A stretch of 64,000 bases of DNA from Spirosoma fluviale (GTDB lineage: Bacteria > Bacteroidota > Bacteroidia > Cytophagales > Spirosomataceae). The position numbers were made by a program, and so were the translations under genes. Within the stretch, counting starts at the first letter, position 1. Every line of letters starts with the position of its first letter. The notes beneath the pieces were generated by a model, which worked only from the letters and a program-made list of their open reading frames with translations, did no database searches and was not told the DNA's origin. Positions 17,500 to 26,941 of the stretch are shown one piece after another. The DNA is taken from the NCBI RefSeq assembly GCF_900230225.1, contig NZ_OCNH01000007.1:310001-374000 (forward strand). The letters run 5' to 3'.

Positions 17500-19971
17500 C
17501 TACTCCACTCGTACGCGCCCATTACCAACGCCCGGCATTCCTGAGCGTGTAAGGCCCTCGGCCCGAACCCGCAGGTCCGTTTTAGCATCAGACGTAAAGA
17601 ACGAAACGGTTGCTTTGCCGTCCTGACCCGTTTGGATCATAGGCACCCAGAACAGGGTTGTCCGGTAATCCGGACGAGCGTGTTCCGGCTTTTTAACGTC
17701 ATAACGGGGTGCATAAAATTCTTTCACAGGTGCATAACCCGGTAGTTTGGCAATGAGCGTTCCGGGTGTTACATCATTCGAAAAATCGTAATCCGGCTTC
17801 CCTCGCTTTGTGAGGATTGAAATAACGCCCCCCCCAGCCCGAGACCCATAGATTGCCGCCGATGCGCCTTTCAGCACATCAACCCGATCAATGTCCTGCA
17901 CGGATACGCCCATAACGCCCTGTAAGTCCATTGGCATACCATCGAGTACGAACAAAGGCTCTACCGGTCCGTTAAAATTAGCCGCCCCCCTAATCTGCAC
18001 CCGGGCGGTGAATCCGTTGCCAATGACCTGCACGCCCGCAATTTGCCCCTGAATAACATCCAGAAACGTTAACCGGCCAGACGTATTCACCTGGTCAAAT
18101 TTGACACTGGCATCCGGGGTGCCATAAATAACGCGGGAGTCCAGTTCTTTGTATTTTTTGGCCTTTACGGTCACCGCATTCAATAATACTTCGCCATTGC
18201 GTCGGATTTGCCGTTCAATTTCCTGATACTCTCTGGTCCGCCGGATAAACTCAGCCAGTTCGTCGCTTTTAAATTCCAGCGGGTTGTAAGGTACTTTAAG
18301 TACGGTTACGGCTGGTAACAGCAGCTGATCGAGCGTAATAACCAGATTCCGGTTCGCGCTCCCTTTCAAGCCCTGAATCATGACCGTTGTGGTGTCGGTA
18401 AAATCGAGATCATACGCAGCGTAGTTACCGGCCTCATCGGTATCGCCAATCAGAATATCGCGCGTACTATCCCGTCTGGCCAACATAAACGTAAGTTTTA
18501 CCTTGCCGCCAATATCTTTCTGATTTGGTCGAACCACCCGGCCCGTTAGTGATAAGCCGCCCTCCAGTGGGTATTTGTTGGACGGTATAGTTCCGGATAG
18601 CACATCTGCCCAGGCAAACTGTCGCCAGCCCTGGGTCATCATCAGTATATCCAGTTTCAGCCATCGGTCTGGGTTGGCAGGTTTGAAATAATAATCGGGC
18701 TGTTCGATCGTACCGGTTAAATCAGATGCCAGCAATAGATACGACCGGATTGTGGCTGCGTTAGAGTCGACTTCGGGCGCTAGCCGGGCGTCCACAACGG
18801 CCAATGATAAATTAGCGGGTTGTGGTTTACCCAGTGCGTCGGTCGTTGTAACGGTCAGATTAACCTGCTCACGGTTTCGGTAGGCGGGTTTATCCGTGAC
18901 TAAAGAAACGTTGATTTGGTCGTCCCGGTGAATGAAAACAAGACGCTCACAAACGGGAGTATTGGTTTCATCAAACACTGTCAGTTGGGTTATCCCTTCA
19001 GGAAACTGAGCACGCGGCAAGCGCACCATAGCTATTTTTTTTGCAAATGGAATCCTGGCTGTCTGATAAACCTGCCCTCTTGTCTGCGCCACTAATGTTA
19101 GTCTGGCGGTTGTATCGGTACCCGTTTTATTGTGCATGATATACACCAGCACATTTTCTTTGTTTGTCAGGTTTTCGACCTGCATACTTACCCCCCGCTC
19201 CAGGGCAGCGGGAATGGGGTATGCCGCCAGATTCCCATCAGAAAGTGGTATGTAAGCCGTATATGTTTGAGCGGGTTCTGGCTTAACCATAAAGAAGCCC
19301 ATGCCTAAATGCGAACTGGCAAAGCCCGCAACGGTATCTTTTCGGGCATCCAGTACAAAGCCCTTCACAGCCACTCCCATGCCCGACGCATTAATGGCTT
19401 TAAAGGCTACCCGGCCTGCTAAGCCTACGAGCAAATGCCCGCCCTCGGGTAAAAACTGCACGTCAGGGCGATTATCTGCCTGAGCGTTCGTCGCCCGTTT
19501 ACCACCATCGTCAGGACGCAGAATGGTCAGTGTTTTAGTGAAAAAGTACTCATCCGGGTAGTTCCGCATAAAATTTGTGTAGGCGCGGAGCTGATAAGTT
19601 CCTGCTGCCAATGAATCAGGCAGCGTAAGTTGGCCGGGGGCATAGCTATTAGTTGCCCGCAACTGGGCTCGTAACCGAACACGCCGAGCCATAGGATCAA
19701 CCAAATCGACGTACAATACCCGGCTTATTGTGTCTGCTTCGTGCGAGCTTCCGTTAACAAGGTAGCCTTTCAACCATATCGTTTCACCGGTCAGGTAGGC
19801 GTCCCGGTCGGTATGAATATAAACTTTCTCCGTGGGCCGCTGCTGGTTAAAAAGACGAAACTGGTCTAGCAAACGTTTAATGAAATCATCATTGTCGATA
19901 CGAAACGAAAAGAATAACGTCACTGCCGGGAGTACACACAACGCGGCTAATCGATAAAGAACTGAACGCAT
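17500..19971 (-). CDS. MG2-domain protein with TonB receptor plug domain but no barrel
   Basis: 823 residues with an N-terminal hydrophobic signal or anchor (about 4-22). Residues about 45-150 form an MG2/macroglobulin-like domain (EKVYIHTDRDAYLTGETIW is the usual opening). Further Ig-like and carboxypeptidase-regulatory-like repeats follow. Residues about 631-724 are a TonB-receptor plug (LDVIQGQIAGVQV, LFVLDGMP, VLKGASAAIYGSRAGGGV). Only 99 residues follow it, so there is no beta-barrel. The tail (TTLFWVPMIQTGQDGKA, FFTSDA) resembles the end of macroglobulin-type proteins. This architecture recurs in Cytophagales and is usually annotated only as plug-domain protein. Location is probably periplasm or outer-membrane surface. 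Function unknown. Confidence 0.85.
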   Translation of the reverse strand: MRSVLYRLAALCVLPAVTLFFSFRIDNDDFIKRLLDQFRLFNQQRPTEKVYIHTDRDAYLTGETIWLKGYLVNGSSHEADTISRVLYVDLVDPMARRVRLRAQLRATNSYAPGQLTLPDSLAAGTYQLRAYTNFMRNYPDEYFFTKTLTILRPDDGGKRATNAQADNRPDVQFLPEGGHLLVGLAGRVAFKAINASGMGVAVKGFVLDARKDTVAGFASSHLGMGFFMVKPEPAQTYTAYIPLSDGNLAAYPIPAALERGVSMQVENLTNKENVLVYIMHNKTGTDTTARLTLVAQTRGQVYQTARIPFAKKIAMVRLPRAQFPEGITQLTVFDETNTPVCERLVFIHRDDQINVSLVTDKPAYRNREQVNLTVTTTDALGKPQPANLSLAVVDARLAPEVDSNAATIRSYLLLASDLTGTIEQPDYYFKPANPDRWLKLDILMMTQGWRQFAWADVLSGTIPSNKYPLEGGLSLTGRVVRPNQKDIGGKVKLTFMLARRDSTRDILIGDTDEAGNYAAYDLDFTDTTTVMIQGLKGSANRNLVITLDQLLLPAVTVLKVPYNPLEFKSDELAEFIRRTREYQEIERQIRRNGEVLLNAVTVKAKKYKELDSRVIYGTPDASVKFDQVNTSGRLTFLDVIQGQIAGVQVIGNGFTARVQIRGAANFNGPVEPLFVLDGMPMDLQGVMGVSVQDIDRVDVLKGASAAIYGSRAGGGVISILTKRGKPDYDFSNDVTPGTLIAKLPGYAPVKEFYAPRYDVKKPEHARPDYRTTLFWVPMIQTGQDGKATVSFFTSDAKTDLRVRAEGLTRSGMPGVGNGRVRVE

Positions 19972-20046
19972 AGAAAAGATTTTAAACAGTAGTATCTCCC
20001 TTTGTTTCTGTAGTAACTAATTTAGCAAAAACCTCCCCCTTGACCT

Positions 20047-20709
20047 ATGACCTTACCTCCTCAAAAAACAGCACTTGTTTTAGGCGCTACAGGCCTGATT
20101 GGCAACTTACTAACACATCAACTCGTTAATTCACAAGCCTATTCTCAAATCAAAGTGCTGGTACGTAAACCATTAACCTGGCAACATCCTCACTTACAGG
20201 AAATTCATTTCGAATTTGACCATCCGAACGGATTAATCATACAAGCCGACGATATTTTTTGCTGTTTAGGCACAACCATGAAAAAGGCGGGATCGAAAGA
20301 AGCGTTTCAAAAAGTAGATTATCAATATCCAATGACAATTGCCCGCATGGGTCTTACGAATGGTGCTAAACAGTTTGCGATTGTCACATCAATGGGGGCC
20401 GACACTGAATCTTCTTTTTTTTATAACCGCGTGAAAGGTGAAGTTGAACGGGATCTGGCCAGCCTGAATTATCCAACCTTGCTTATTTACCGACCTTCGC
20501 TCCTCCTCGGCAACCGCGCCGAACTTGGGGGAGACAACCGGCTGGGCGAACGGCTGGCTGAAGGAGCCATGCGCTTATTGAAACCATTGGTCCCAGCTAA
20601 ATACCAGGCTGTTGAAGCTAACAAAGTTGCCACTGCCATGCTTACGACAACCCAACGGGGACTGACCGGCAAAACCGTTTTTGAGTCGGATGCATTACAA
20701 GCCTTTTAA
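20047..20709 (+). CDS. NAD(P)-binding atypical short-chain dehydrogenase (HTATIP2-like)
   Basis: 220 residues with a Rossmann fold. The nucleotide-binding motif GATGLIG lies at 13-19. The pattern DIFCCLGTTMKKAGS, then VTSMGAD, then YNRVKGEVE is characteristic of the atypical SDR group related to HTATIP2/oxidoreductases of unknown substrate. It has no canonical YxxxK of classical SDRs, but the YNRVKGE stretch occupies that place. Cytoplasmic, monocistronic. The stop is five bases from the stop of a convergent small lipoprotein gene. Actual substrate unknown. Confidence 0.85.
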   Translation: MTLPPQKTALVLGATGLIGNLLTHQLVNSQAYSQIKVLVRKPLTWQHPHLQEIHFEFDHPNGLIIQADDIFCCLGTTMKKAGSKEAFQKVDYQYPMTIARMGLTNGAKQFAIVTSMGADTESSFFYNRVKGEVERDLASLNYPTLLIYRPSLLLGNRAELGGDNRLGERLAEGAMRLLKPLVPAKYQAVEANKVATAMLTTTQRGLTGKTVFESDALQAF

Positions 20710-20714
20710 ACAGG

Positions 20715-20918
20715 TCATTGTCTTTTCATCGTGCCTGCGTCACCCGGCTGAAACTCAATCGTCATGCTATCCGGTTGAGGCTTGCCCATTGTCTGTCTCT
20801 TTACCAATGCCGAGCCGCCCGTCAACTGCCACTTGCCGTACAGCTGCTCATTGAGGGTCAGTGATTTCTGACAACTCAACATCAGGCCTACTAAGCCTAC
20901 CACTATCAAAGACCTCAT
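20715..20918 (-). CDS. Very small lipoprotein
   Basis: 67 residues with signal peptide and lipobox LMLSC (Cys at 16). The mature part is about 50 residues and contains YGKWQLTGG, reminiscent of the start of lipocalin-like small lipoproteins. It ends early, so it may be a shortened lipocalin-like protein. It is likely real given the clean lipobox and the position between two genes. Confidence 0.6.
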   Translation of the reverse strand: MRSLIVVGLVGLMLSCQKSLTLNEQLYGKWQLTGGSALVKRQTMGKPQPDSMTIEFQPGDAGTMKRQ

Positions 20919-21008
20919 AGCGTTTTTTGTATAAGACCTCGTTCTGCACTAATAGGTTGTAAGTCGATGGGAGTTTGAACTGAAATCATTTTCATAGCAA
21001 CCTTTATA

Positions 21009-22229
21009 CTACAAGTCGGCCAGATCTGTCTGTAATAATTGGCTGGCGATTTTTTTCAGTTGTTGCTCCGATCCCTGCAGATGAAACGTCGTATGCCGGT
21101 GCTGTTGCGTACCTCCGGGCCTTAACTGAGCCGCTGGCGATGATGATTCCAATTCATAAAACTGCCCCATTTGAGGTTGTCCCGGTTTCATAGGCCCATC
21201 GTTATAAGCGTTGACGACATCGCCCGAGAAGGGTTCCTTCTGCTGCTCCCAGGCCGAGTTCACGTACTGCCTGTTATTCGGATCAAAATCGTACGTAACG
21301 AGCGTTAAGGTCTGAGTGGCGGGGTCATAGCTGCCGACCCATTTCGTAGCCCGCGCAGGCGACACACCAATTTTACTCCGGTAATTGGCATCGGCCCTGA
21401 AAAGAGCAGCCGTCTTACCAATCCGCAGACGCTCGGCGGGTACTTTACCAAAATATGAATCATTGATGGGTTGCCCTTCGCCCTGCCGAAATGGGACGAT
21501 AATAGTGGCTTTCGGAGACGCATTCATCATGCCCAGAATCCAGATCGATGGCATTCCGGTTTGCGTCGTCCAGGCTTGTATGCCTTTGTTAGTGATCCTG
21601 TTTTCCGATTGAATGCCCACCGCCTTCAGCGAATCGGTTGCGATACCCAACTGCGTAGTAATTTCAGCGTTGGTCAGTAACCGAACAGTACGTTGGATGC
21701 CCAGGTCAAATCGGGTTCCGGCGTAATTTATCAGGGCTACATCGCGGGTAAAGCTGACTGATGTCTGGCTACTTTCCGTACGGGTAAACGGCTCCGAGTC
21801 AATAGCTGCGGGAGTTTGCCAGTGGGTAGCGTCGAAAGGATCTCCCGGCTTGAAATAAAGCGCAAACTGACCGCCTTCGGGACCTAGCCAAAAGCGGTCC
21901 TCACCCCCAAACGCATTCATGTGCAAAAGCAATTTGCCCGACCTGATCAAGTCGTAATTGATCCAGCCATAACTCGACTGTCCATCGGCACTGCTCGTCA
22001 TCACACGCCCCTGATAAGCTGGACAAACCAGTGCGTGGGCCTCTCCATTCTGTAATTCGACTAAATCGGGATGGTGCTGTTTTAAAAACTGCCGGTCTTT
22101 GGCGAATGTCGATGAGTCAGATTGAGTTTCCAATGCGGTGTTACTGGTTTGGGCTTCGCTGGTTTCCGTTTTTCGACCTGAACAGGCCAGAATGGAGCCT
22201 AACAATGCAAACGCGATGATTTTATGCAT
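21009..22229 (-). CDS. Large lipoprotein, aldose-epimerase-like fold suspected (DUF6786-type)
   Basis: 406 residues. Signal peptide with lipobox ILAC (Cys at 16), followed by a Ser/Thr-rich linker up to about residue 40. The mature part contains QGRVMTSSADGQSSYGWINY and GGEDRFWLGPEGGQFALYF, which recall sugar mutarotase-like beta-sandwich proteins. I recall such proteins under a DUF label in Bacteroidota, but the exact family number is uncertain. Probably a periplasmic or outer-membrane sugar-related protein. It is preceded by an 80-base divergent spacer shared with the acetyltransferase gene. Confidence 0.7.
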   Translation of the reverse strand: MHKIIAFALLGSILACSGRKTETSEAQTSNTALETQSDSSTFAKDRQFLKQHHPDLVELQNGEAHALVCPAYQGRVMTSSADGQSSYGWINYDLIRSGKLLLHMNAFGGEDRFWLGPEGGQFALYFKPGDPFDATHWQTPAAIDSEPFTRTESSQTSVSFTRDVALINYAGTRFDLGIQRTVRLLTNAEITTQLGIATDSLKAVGIQSENRITNKGIQAWTTQTGMPSIWILGMMNASPKATIIVPFRQGEGQPINDSYFGKVPAERLRIGKTAALFRADANYRSKIGVSPARATKWVGSYDPATQTLTLVTYDFDPNNRQYVNSAWEQQKEPFSGDVVNAYNDGPMKPGQPQMGQFYELESSSPAAQLRPGGTQQHRHTTFHLQGSEQQLKKIASQLLQTDLADL

Positions 22230-22309
22230 AAACGGTAAGGAGCAAGCCTAAAAATGACGAACTTGAGAACACTATCATAGTCTGACAGACTACACCGCTA
22301 TAAATCAAC

Positions 22310-22771
22310 GTGCCTATTCAATCTACTTTCCCGAACGGCCTTACGATCCGGCCAGCTACGCAAATAGACGAGTCCACCATCTACAATTTTCTGTGTATAC
22401 TGGAAGAAGCAACACTCGACCGGGCGTCTTTCACCGCCATTTTCCAGCAAAATACAGCTAATCCACTCGTTCATTATCTGGTGGCCGAACTACAGGAAAA
22501 AGTGGTTGGTTTCGTCAGTTGCCATGTTCAGTATTTACTTCATCATACGGGAAAGGTTGGCGAAATACAGGAATTGTTTGTCCGTCCTGAGTTCCGAAAT
22601 CAGCGCATTGGAAAGCAGTTGATAACCGCTTTGATTGACCTGGCGATCAACGAAAACTTCGTCAATCTGGAGGTAACGACTAATCAGAAACGCGCCGACA
22701 CCATCCGGTTTTACGAGCGCGAAACCTTCATCCGAACGCATGTTAAATTAGTTAAACCCTTACAATCCTGA
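22310..22771 (+). CDS. GNAT-family N-acetyltransferase
   Basis: Cytoplasmic acyltransferase using acetyl-CoA; 153 residues, GTG start at 22310. The acetyl-CoA binding loop is seen as VRPEFRNQRIGKQL, with the preceding beta-4 strand VGEIQELFV. NFVNLEVTTNQKRADTIRFYER gives the usual C-terminal ExxxxxxxA.xFYE signature. Substrate (amino acid, peptide, antibiotic) cannot be read. Its stop codon overlaps by one base the ATG of the following serine hydrolase gene, so both are translated from one mRNA. Confidence 0.88.
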   Translation: MPIQSTFPNGLTIRPATQIDESTIYNFLCILEEATLDRASFTAIFQQNTANPLVHYLVAELQEKVVGFVSCHVQYLLHHTGKVGEIQELFVRPEFRNQRIGKQLITALIDLAINENFVNLEVTTNQKRADTIRFYERETFIRTHVKLVKPLQS

Positions 22772-23685
22772 TGCGATTATTATCTTTTTGCTTTCTCTTT
22801 GTCATTTATTCACTTATCACCAACGGCCAATCGCCCCTAAAACGGGATGTCGCTCTCGAACGCAAACTTCAAGCTGCACTGAGTGGTTTTCAGGGAGATG
22901 CTGGTGTTTATGTCCATAATCTAAAGACAGGAAAAACAGTAGCCATCAATGCTGATACCTTATTCCCAACGGCCAGTACAATCAAAATCCCGATCCAATG
23001 CGGTCTTTTTGACAAAATCCACAAAGGCGAATTGACCTACGGACAAACCCTGATTTACAAAGACTCTCTTCACTATGACGATGGAATTGTTGGTTCGTTG
23101 AAAGATGGGGCCAAAATTCCGTTGAGTGAGGTTGTCATGCTGATGGAAACCGTCAGCGATAATACCGCTAGTTTATGGTGCCAGGCGCTGGCGGGCGGAG
23201 GCACTGACATCAACTCCTGGCTGGAGGCCAATGGTTTTCACCAGACTCGTGTCAACTCACGCACACCAGGTAGGAAAGCGGACCAAACCCGCTACGGTTG
23301 GGGGCAAACCACGCCCCGCGAAATGGCCGAACTGATGACGTACATCCGTCAGGGACGTGCCGTAAGTGCCGATGCCAGTGAGGAAATGTACCGGAACCTG
23401 GGCCGGCAGTATTGGGACAACGACGGACTGTCGCAGGTGCCACCGGAGGTGAAAACGGCCTGTAAGAATGGAGCCGTCAATCAATCCCGCTCCGAAGTTG
23501 TGCTGGTCCACGCACCACATGGCGAGTACGTGTATTGCGTTATGACCAAGAATCAGAAAGATGAGAGTTGGGAACGATCGAATGAAGGCTTTGCGCTTTT
23601 ACGGAACGTAGCGGCTTTATTGTGGCAGCATTTCGAGCCTAAGTCAAGCTGGAAACCAACAGCGGGCTACGAAAAGTGGTGGTAA
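22771..23685 (+). CDS. Class A beta-lactamase-fold serine hydrolase with KNG in place of KTG
   Basis: Exported serine hydrolase, 304 residues, with an N-terminal signal peptide (about 1-20). The catalytic SxxK is STIK (69-72) and the SDN loop is SDN (129-131). The third motif, normally KTG, reads KNG (232-234). The TTPREMAEL stretch matches the segment following the omega loop in class A enzymes. The changed KTG could alter beta-lactam handling, so it may be a peptidase-like or low-activity enzyme. It is coupled to a GNAT gene by a one-base overlap and closed by a strong terminator. Confidence 0.85.
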   Translation: MRLLSFCFLFVIYSLITNGQSPLKRDVALERKLQAALSGFQGDAGVYVHNLKTGKTVAINADTLFPTASTIKIPIQCGLFDKIHKGELTYGQTLIYKDSLHYDDGIVGSLKDGAKIPLSEVVMLMETVSDNTASLWCQALAGGGTDINSWLEANGFHQTRVNSRTPGRKADQTRYGWGQTTPREMAELMTYIRQGRAVSADASEEMYRNLGRQYWDNDGLSQVPPEVKTACKNGAVNQSRSEVVLVHAPHGEYVYCVMTKNQKDESWERSNEGFALLRNVAALLWQHFEPKSSWKPTAGYEKWW

Positions 23686-23686
23686 C

Positions 23687-23722
23687 AAAAAAGCCGCTTC
23701 CCAAAACAGGAAGCGGCTTTTT
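23687..23722. terminator. Bidirectional terminator between the serine hydrolase and atpH
   Basis: Stem GAAGCGGCTTTTT is exactly matched to AAAAAAGCCGCTTCC around a seven-base loop (CAAAACA). A-run and T-run on either side let it stop both the hydrolase transcript and the atp operon. Confidence 0.93.
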
Positions 23723-23768
23723 CATAGTAATTATTAGTGAGCGAGCGCGGGTTTCCACCCGCCTTACA

Positions 23769-24308
23769 CTAGTTCAGGAACTTCAACCGAATGTCGTTCA
23801 ACTGGCTGCGAATCGAGCCGTCAACCTGACGGTCGCCTAAACGCAGAACAAAACCACCAATCAGTTTAGAATCCAGCTTTTCTTCCAGTTCAACCGATTT
23901 GCAGCCCGTCGTCTTCGTAACCATTGCTTTGAATGTGTCACGCTGGGTGGCGGTCAGCGGAACGGTTGTAATGACCGTAGCCCGCCCAACACCTTTCAGT
24001 TGATCGTACTGGCTGATAAACTGCTCTGCAATGGCATCCATGATGCCTTCGCGGTTCTTTCGGCCAATGATCTCGAAGAAAGCCATCGTCATCGGATTAA
24101 CCCGATTGCCAAAGGCGGCTTTGATAACGGCACTTTTCTTTTCTGCCCGGACAATAGGGTTTTTGAGCATCAACATCAGCGGCCGACTTTGGTCCACTGT
24201 GTTTTTGAACAACTGCATGTCCTTATACATCGTCTCGGTCAGGCCTTGCTCCTGCGCCAGATCTAACAGCGATTTGGCATAGCGAGCGGCAACAGTAGCG
24301 ACTGCCAT
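23769..24308 (-). CDS. atpH: ATP synthase subunit delta (OSCP)
   Basis: Connects the F1 head to the peripheral stalk of F-type ATP synthase. 179 residues, normal length. Recognised by AVATVAARYAKSLLDLAQEQG at the start and the C-terminal DSKLIGGFVLRLGDRQVDGSI, the OSCP signature. It lies seven bases after atpF. Downstream there is a terminator instead of atpA, so this is the last gene of the operon. Confidence 0.97.
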   Translation of the reverse strand: MAVATVAARYAKSLLDLAQEQGLTETMYKDMQLFKNTVDQSRPLMLMLKNPIVRAEKKSAVIKAAFGNRVNPMTMAFFEIIGRKNREGIMDAIAEQFISQYDQLKGVGRATVITTVPLTATQRDTFKAMVTKTTGCKSVELEEKLDSKLIGGFVLRLGDRQVDGSIRSQLNDIRLKFLN

Positions 24309-24315
24309 AATCGAA

Positions 24316-24810
24316 TTAGTTTAAGCGTGAATTAGAGACCAGGTCCGTTACTAACTTTTCCTGAGATGCTTTATCGCTAAGCTCCTTACGAAGCACTTTC
24401 TCAGCAATATCGAGCGAAAGCGTAACAACTTCTTTTTTCATCTGGGCAACCAGTGCCACGCGTTCGTTCTGCATCGACTCACGAGCCTGCTCCAGAATGC
24501 GCTGCCCTTCAGCAGATGCTTTTTCCCGTGTTTCGGCCAGCATTTTGTCGGCTGTTTCTTTAGCACCACGCAGGATGGCTTCGCGCTCCGAACGTGCCTG
24601 AGCCAATAACTTTTCGTTGTCGGCTTTCAATGCGGTCATCTCAAGCCGTGTTTTTTCAGCCAGATCGAGCGCACTTTGAATGTTGTTTTCCCGTTCGTTC
24701 AGGCTCTCGGTAATGGGTTTCCAGGCGAACGCACGAAGGATGAGGAACAGGCCGAGGAAAACCACTACCTGCCAGAATAATAAACCAAGATCGGGTGTGA
24801 GCAAATCCAT
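24316..24810 (-). CDS. atpF: ATP synthase subunit b
   Basis: Peripheral-stalk subunit that holds F1 against Fo. 164 residues. One N-terminal TM (about 8-27, LLFWQVVVFLGLFLILRAFAW), then a long charged coiled coil rich in Glu, Ala and Lys that runs to the C-terminus. Starts at ATG 24810. It is separated from atpE by an unusual 238-base spacer with a GC-rich hairpin. Confidence 0.97.
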   Translation of the reverse strand: MDLLTPDLGLLFWQVVVFLGLFLILRAFAWKPITESLNERENNIQSALDLAEKTRLEMTALKADNEKLLAQARSEREAILRGAKETADKMLAETREKASAEGQRILEQARESMQNERVALVAQMKKEVVTLSLDIAEKVLRKELSDKASQEKLVTDLVSNSRLN

Positions 24811-24929
24811 GGATTTACGACCGCGTGAGCGGTTGATTTCGAGTTTTGATGTATAAGTTTATTGGTACGTCAACAAATCGGAATTGGTCAATCGTACAGC
24901 GGAATTCAGCTCAATCTTTTGTTAGAGGA

Positions 24930-24963
24930 CCTCCGCCCATCGGCAACCCCAAACGGGCGGAGG
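24930..24963. promoter_or_regulatory. GC-rich hairpin between atpE and atpF
   Basis: CCTCCGCCC (24930-24938) pairs perfectly with GGGCGGAGG (24955-24963) around 16 bases. Outer AGAG/CTCT (24924-24927, 24967-24970) extend it. The spacer of 238 bases has no credible gene. No U-run follows on the minus strand, so it is less like a terminator than a processing or stability element that could help set the high c-to-b subunit ratio. Confidence 0.6.
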
Positions 24964-25048
24964 TTTCTCTTAAATTGGGCGAGCAGGGATGCCGGTGCCT
25001 AATGCAACCAGCCTGCTCAAACTCAGATGACGGCTACGTCGCGCTGGC

Positions 25049-25321
<273 letters not shown>

Positions 25322-25386
25322 TTATTAGTGAAACAAAAGATTGCAATTGAAAATCAATCACCCGAATCAATCGGGCAATGGTCGAA

Positions 25387-26520
25387 TTAACCTAATTCCG
25401 ACGTCGTGCCTTCGTAACCGATGCCGTGGTCGGCATCGTGATGCTCTTCCACCGCACTGCCGATGTACATCGCCGTCAGCAGGGTGAAGATGAACGCCTG
25501 AAGGAACGCTACCAGCAGTTCGATCAGGTTCAAAAACAGGGTAAAGAACAATACGACCGGGCTGATCGCAATACTCGTTCCCATACCACCCATGTTGTTG
25601 GCCATGAAAATAAGGCCGAGCAAGCTCAGGATGATGATGTGACCAGCGGTGATGTTGGCGAATAGTCGAATCATGAGCGACAGAGGCTTCATGAAAACGC
25701 CCACAATTTCAACCGGAATCATAATGGGCAACAACGCAACCGGAACGCCTGTTGGTTTGAGGATGTGCAGCCAGTAATGCTTATTTCCGCTGAATGTTAC
25801 GATCAGGAAGGTAATAACAGCCAGCACCAGTGTCACAGTAATATTACCCGTTAGGTTAGCCGCACCCGGCAATAGACCCAGCAGGTTGTTAACCAGGATA
25901 AAGAAGAACAGGGTCAGTAGGTAAGGCAGAAACTTCGTGTATTTAGGACCGATGCTTGGCTTGGCAATTTCGTCCCGAACAAACAGGATGATCGGTTCCA
26001 GAAACGACTGGAGTCCGCTGGGAGCCTTGCCTTTGTTTTTTGCATAGCCCCGGCTCACCGCCGAAAACACCAGCAACAAAATAACGGCGCTCAACAACAA
26101 CGAGGCTACGTTTTTGGTGATGGAGAAGTTGTAGATTTTGGCCTCGTGGTCAACTTCACCCGTTTCGTTGACACGGTGAATTTTAGCGTGCTCGCTCTTG
26201 TAGCCGTTATAAGTGGCTCCGTGGGCTAAGTTTGACGAGGAGAAGACTTCCAGACCGCGATCTTTAGAATATAGAATGACGGGTAATGGCAGTGTAACAC
26301 CGTGGGCAAACTCCCAACCGTAATCATCTTTAATGTGGTGCATAATCATGCCACCGACATCAAATTTTCCTTTGGTGGCTTTTGCTTCACCTGCATGATT
26401 GGCATGGGCTTCACCTTCGTGGCCATGCTCCTGTGCCTGAGCACCTACTAACGAGCTCACAATGAGAGCCGTTGCTAACAAAATTCTATTAATAGCCGAA
26501 CGCAACATATGATGTGACAA
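25387..26520 (-). CDS. atpB: ATP synthase subunit a with periplasmic N-terminal extension
   Basis: Proton-channel subunit, 377 residues, much longer than the roughly 250-270 residues of E. coli AtpB. Residues 1-28 look like a signal peptide. Residues about 30-130 are an extra periplasmic domain that begins with a His/Glu/Ala-rich part (HGHEGEAHANHAGEAK), after which the channel helices start. The essential Arg is in SLMIRLFANITAGH (Arg 285). The same extension is known from other Bacteroidota, so it is lineage-typical, though its purpose is unclear. Ends with a His/Asp-rich tail (EEHHDADHG). Confidence 0.96.
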   Translation of the reverse strand: MSHHMLRSAINRILLATALIVSSLVGAQAQEHGHEGEAHANHAGEAKATKGKFDVGGMIMHHIKDDYGWEFAHGVTLPLPVILYSKDRGLEVFSSSNLAHGATYNGYKSEHAKIHRVNETGEVDHEAKIYNFSITKNVASLLLSAVILLLVFSAVSRGYAKNKGKAPSGLQSFLEPIILFVRDEIAKPSIGPKYTKFLPYLLTLFFFILVNNLLGLLPGAANLTGNITVTLVLAVITFLIVTFSGNKHYWLHILKPTGVPVALLPIMIPVEIVGVFMKPLSLMIRLFANITAGHIIILSLLGLIFMANNMGGMGTSIAISPVVLFFTLFLNLIELLVAFLQAFIFTLLTAMYIGSAVEEHHDADHGIGYEGTTSELG

Positions 26521-26527
26521 ATCGTTT

Positions 26528-26935
26528 TTACGAATCGCGTCGCAAGTTACGAGTCATCGTCCAAATCTCAAAGCCTGTATAACATATATATAGTACAAGA
26601 AAGTCCAAAACGAAGGTTCGGCGCTGTTCGACGTGCCGGAACAGAAAGAAACCAATAAAGGCCAGTCCAAGAATAAGACGGGCTACGGTTGCGGCCATAA
26701 AAAGAGGTATGAACCGCTCCCGATTATCCTGTAAACCAGACTCTACCAGCCGATTTGTCAGGAATGATACACATAAAAAGAAAATAAGAATGATCTTCCA
26801 GTTTGGGTGTAGCCAGGGGGTGACAGAATATCGTTCGGCTATGAAAAATGCAATTGCCAGAATGGCTGTGAATAAAATTATTTTGATCATAGCGGGCCCT
26901 TGGCTTGTTAATTGAAGGCTATTTAAATCAGACAC
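26528..26935 (-). CDS. AtpI-like small membrane protein of the atp operon
   Basis: 135 residues from a GTG start at 26935, or 120 from ATG at 26890. The ATG is preceded by an AAGGG stretch at good distance, so either is possible. About four hydrophobic segments. It does not match a named subunit, but its place between atpZ and atpB is that of AtpI-type assembly or Mg2+-related proteins. Seven bases from both neighbours, so co-transcribed. Confidence 0.75.
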   Translation of the reverse strand: MSDLNSLQLTSQGPAMIKIILFTAILAIAFFIAERYSVTPWLHPNWKIILIFFLCVSFLTNRLVESGLQDNRERFIPLFMAATVARLILGLAFIGFFLFRHVEQRRTFVLDFLVLYICYTGFEIWTMTRNLRRDS

Positions 26936-26941
26936 GGTGTT

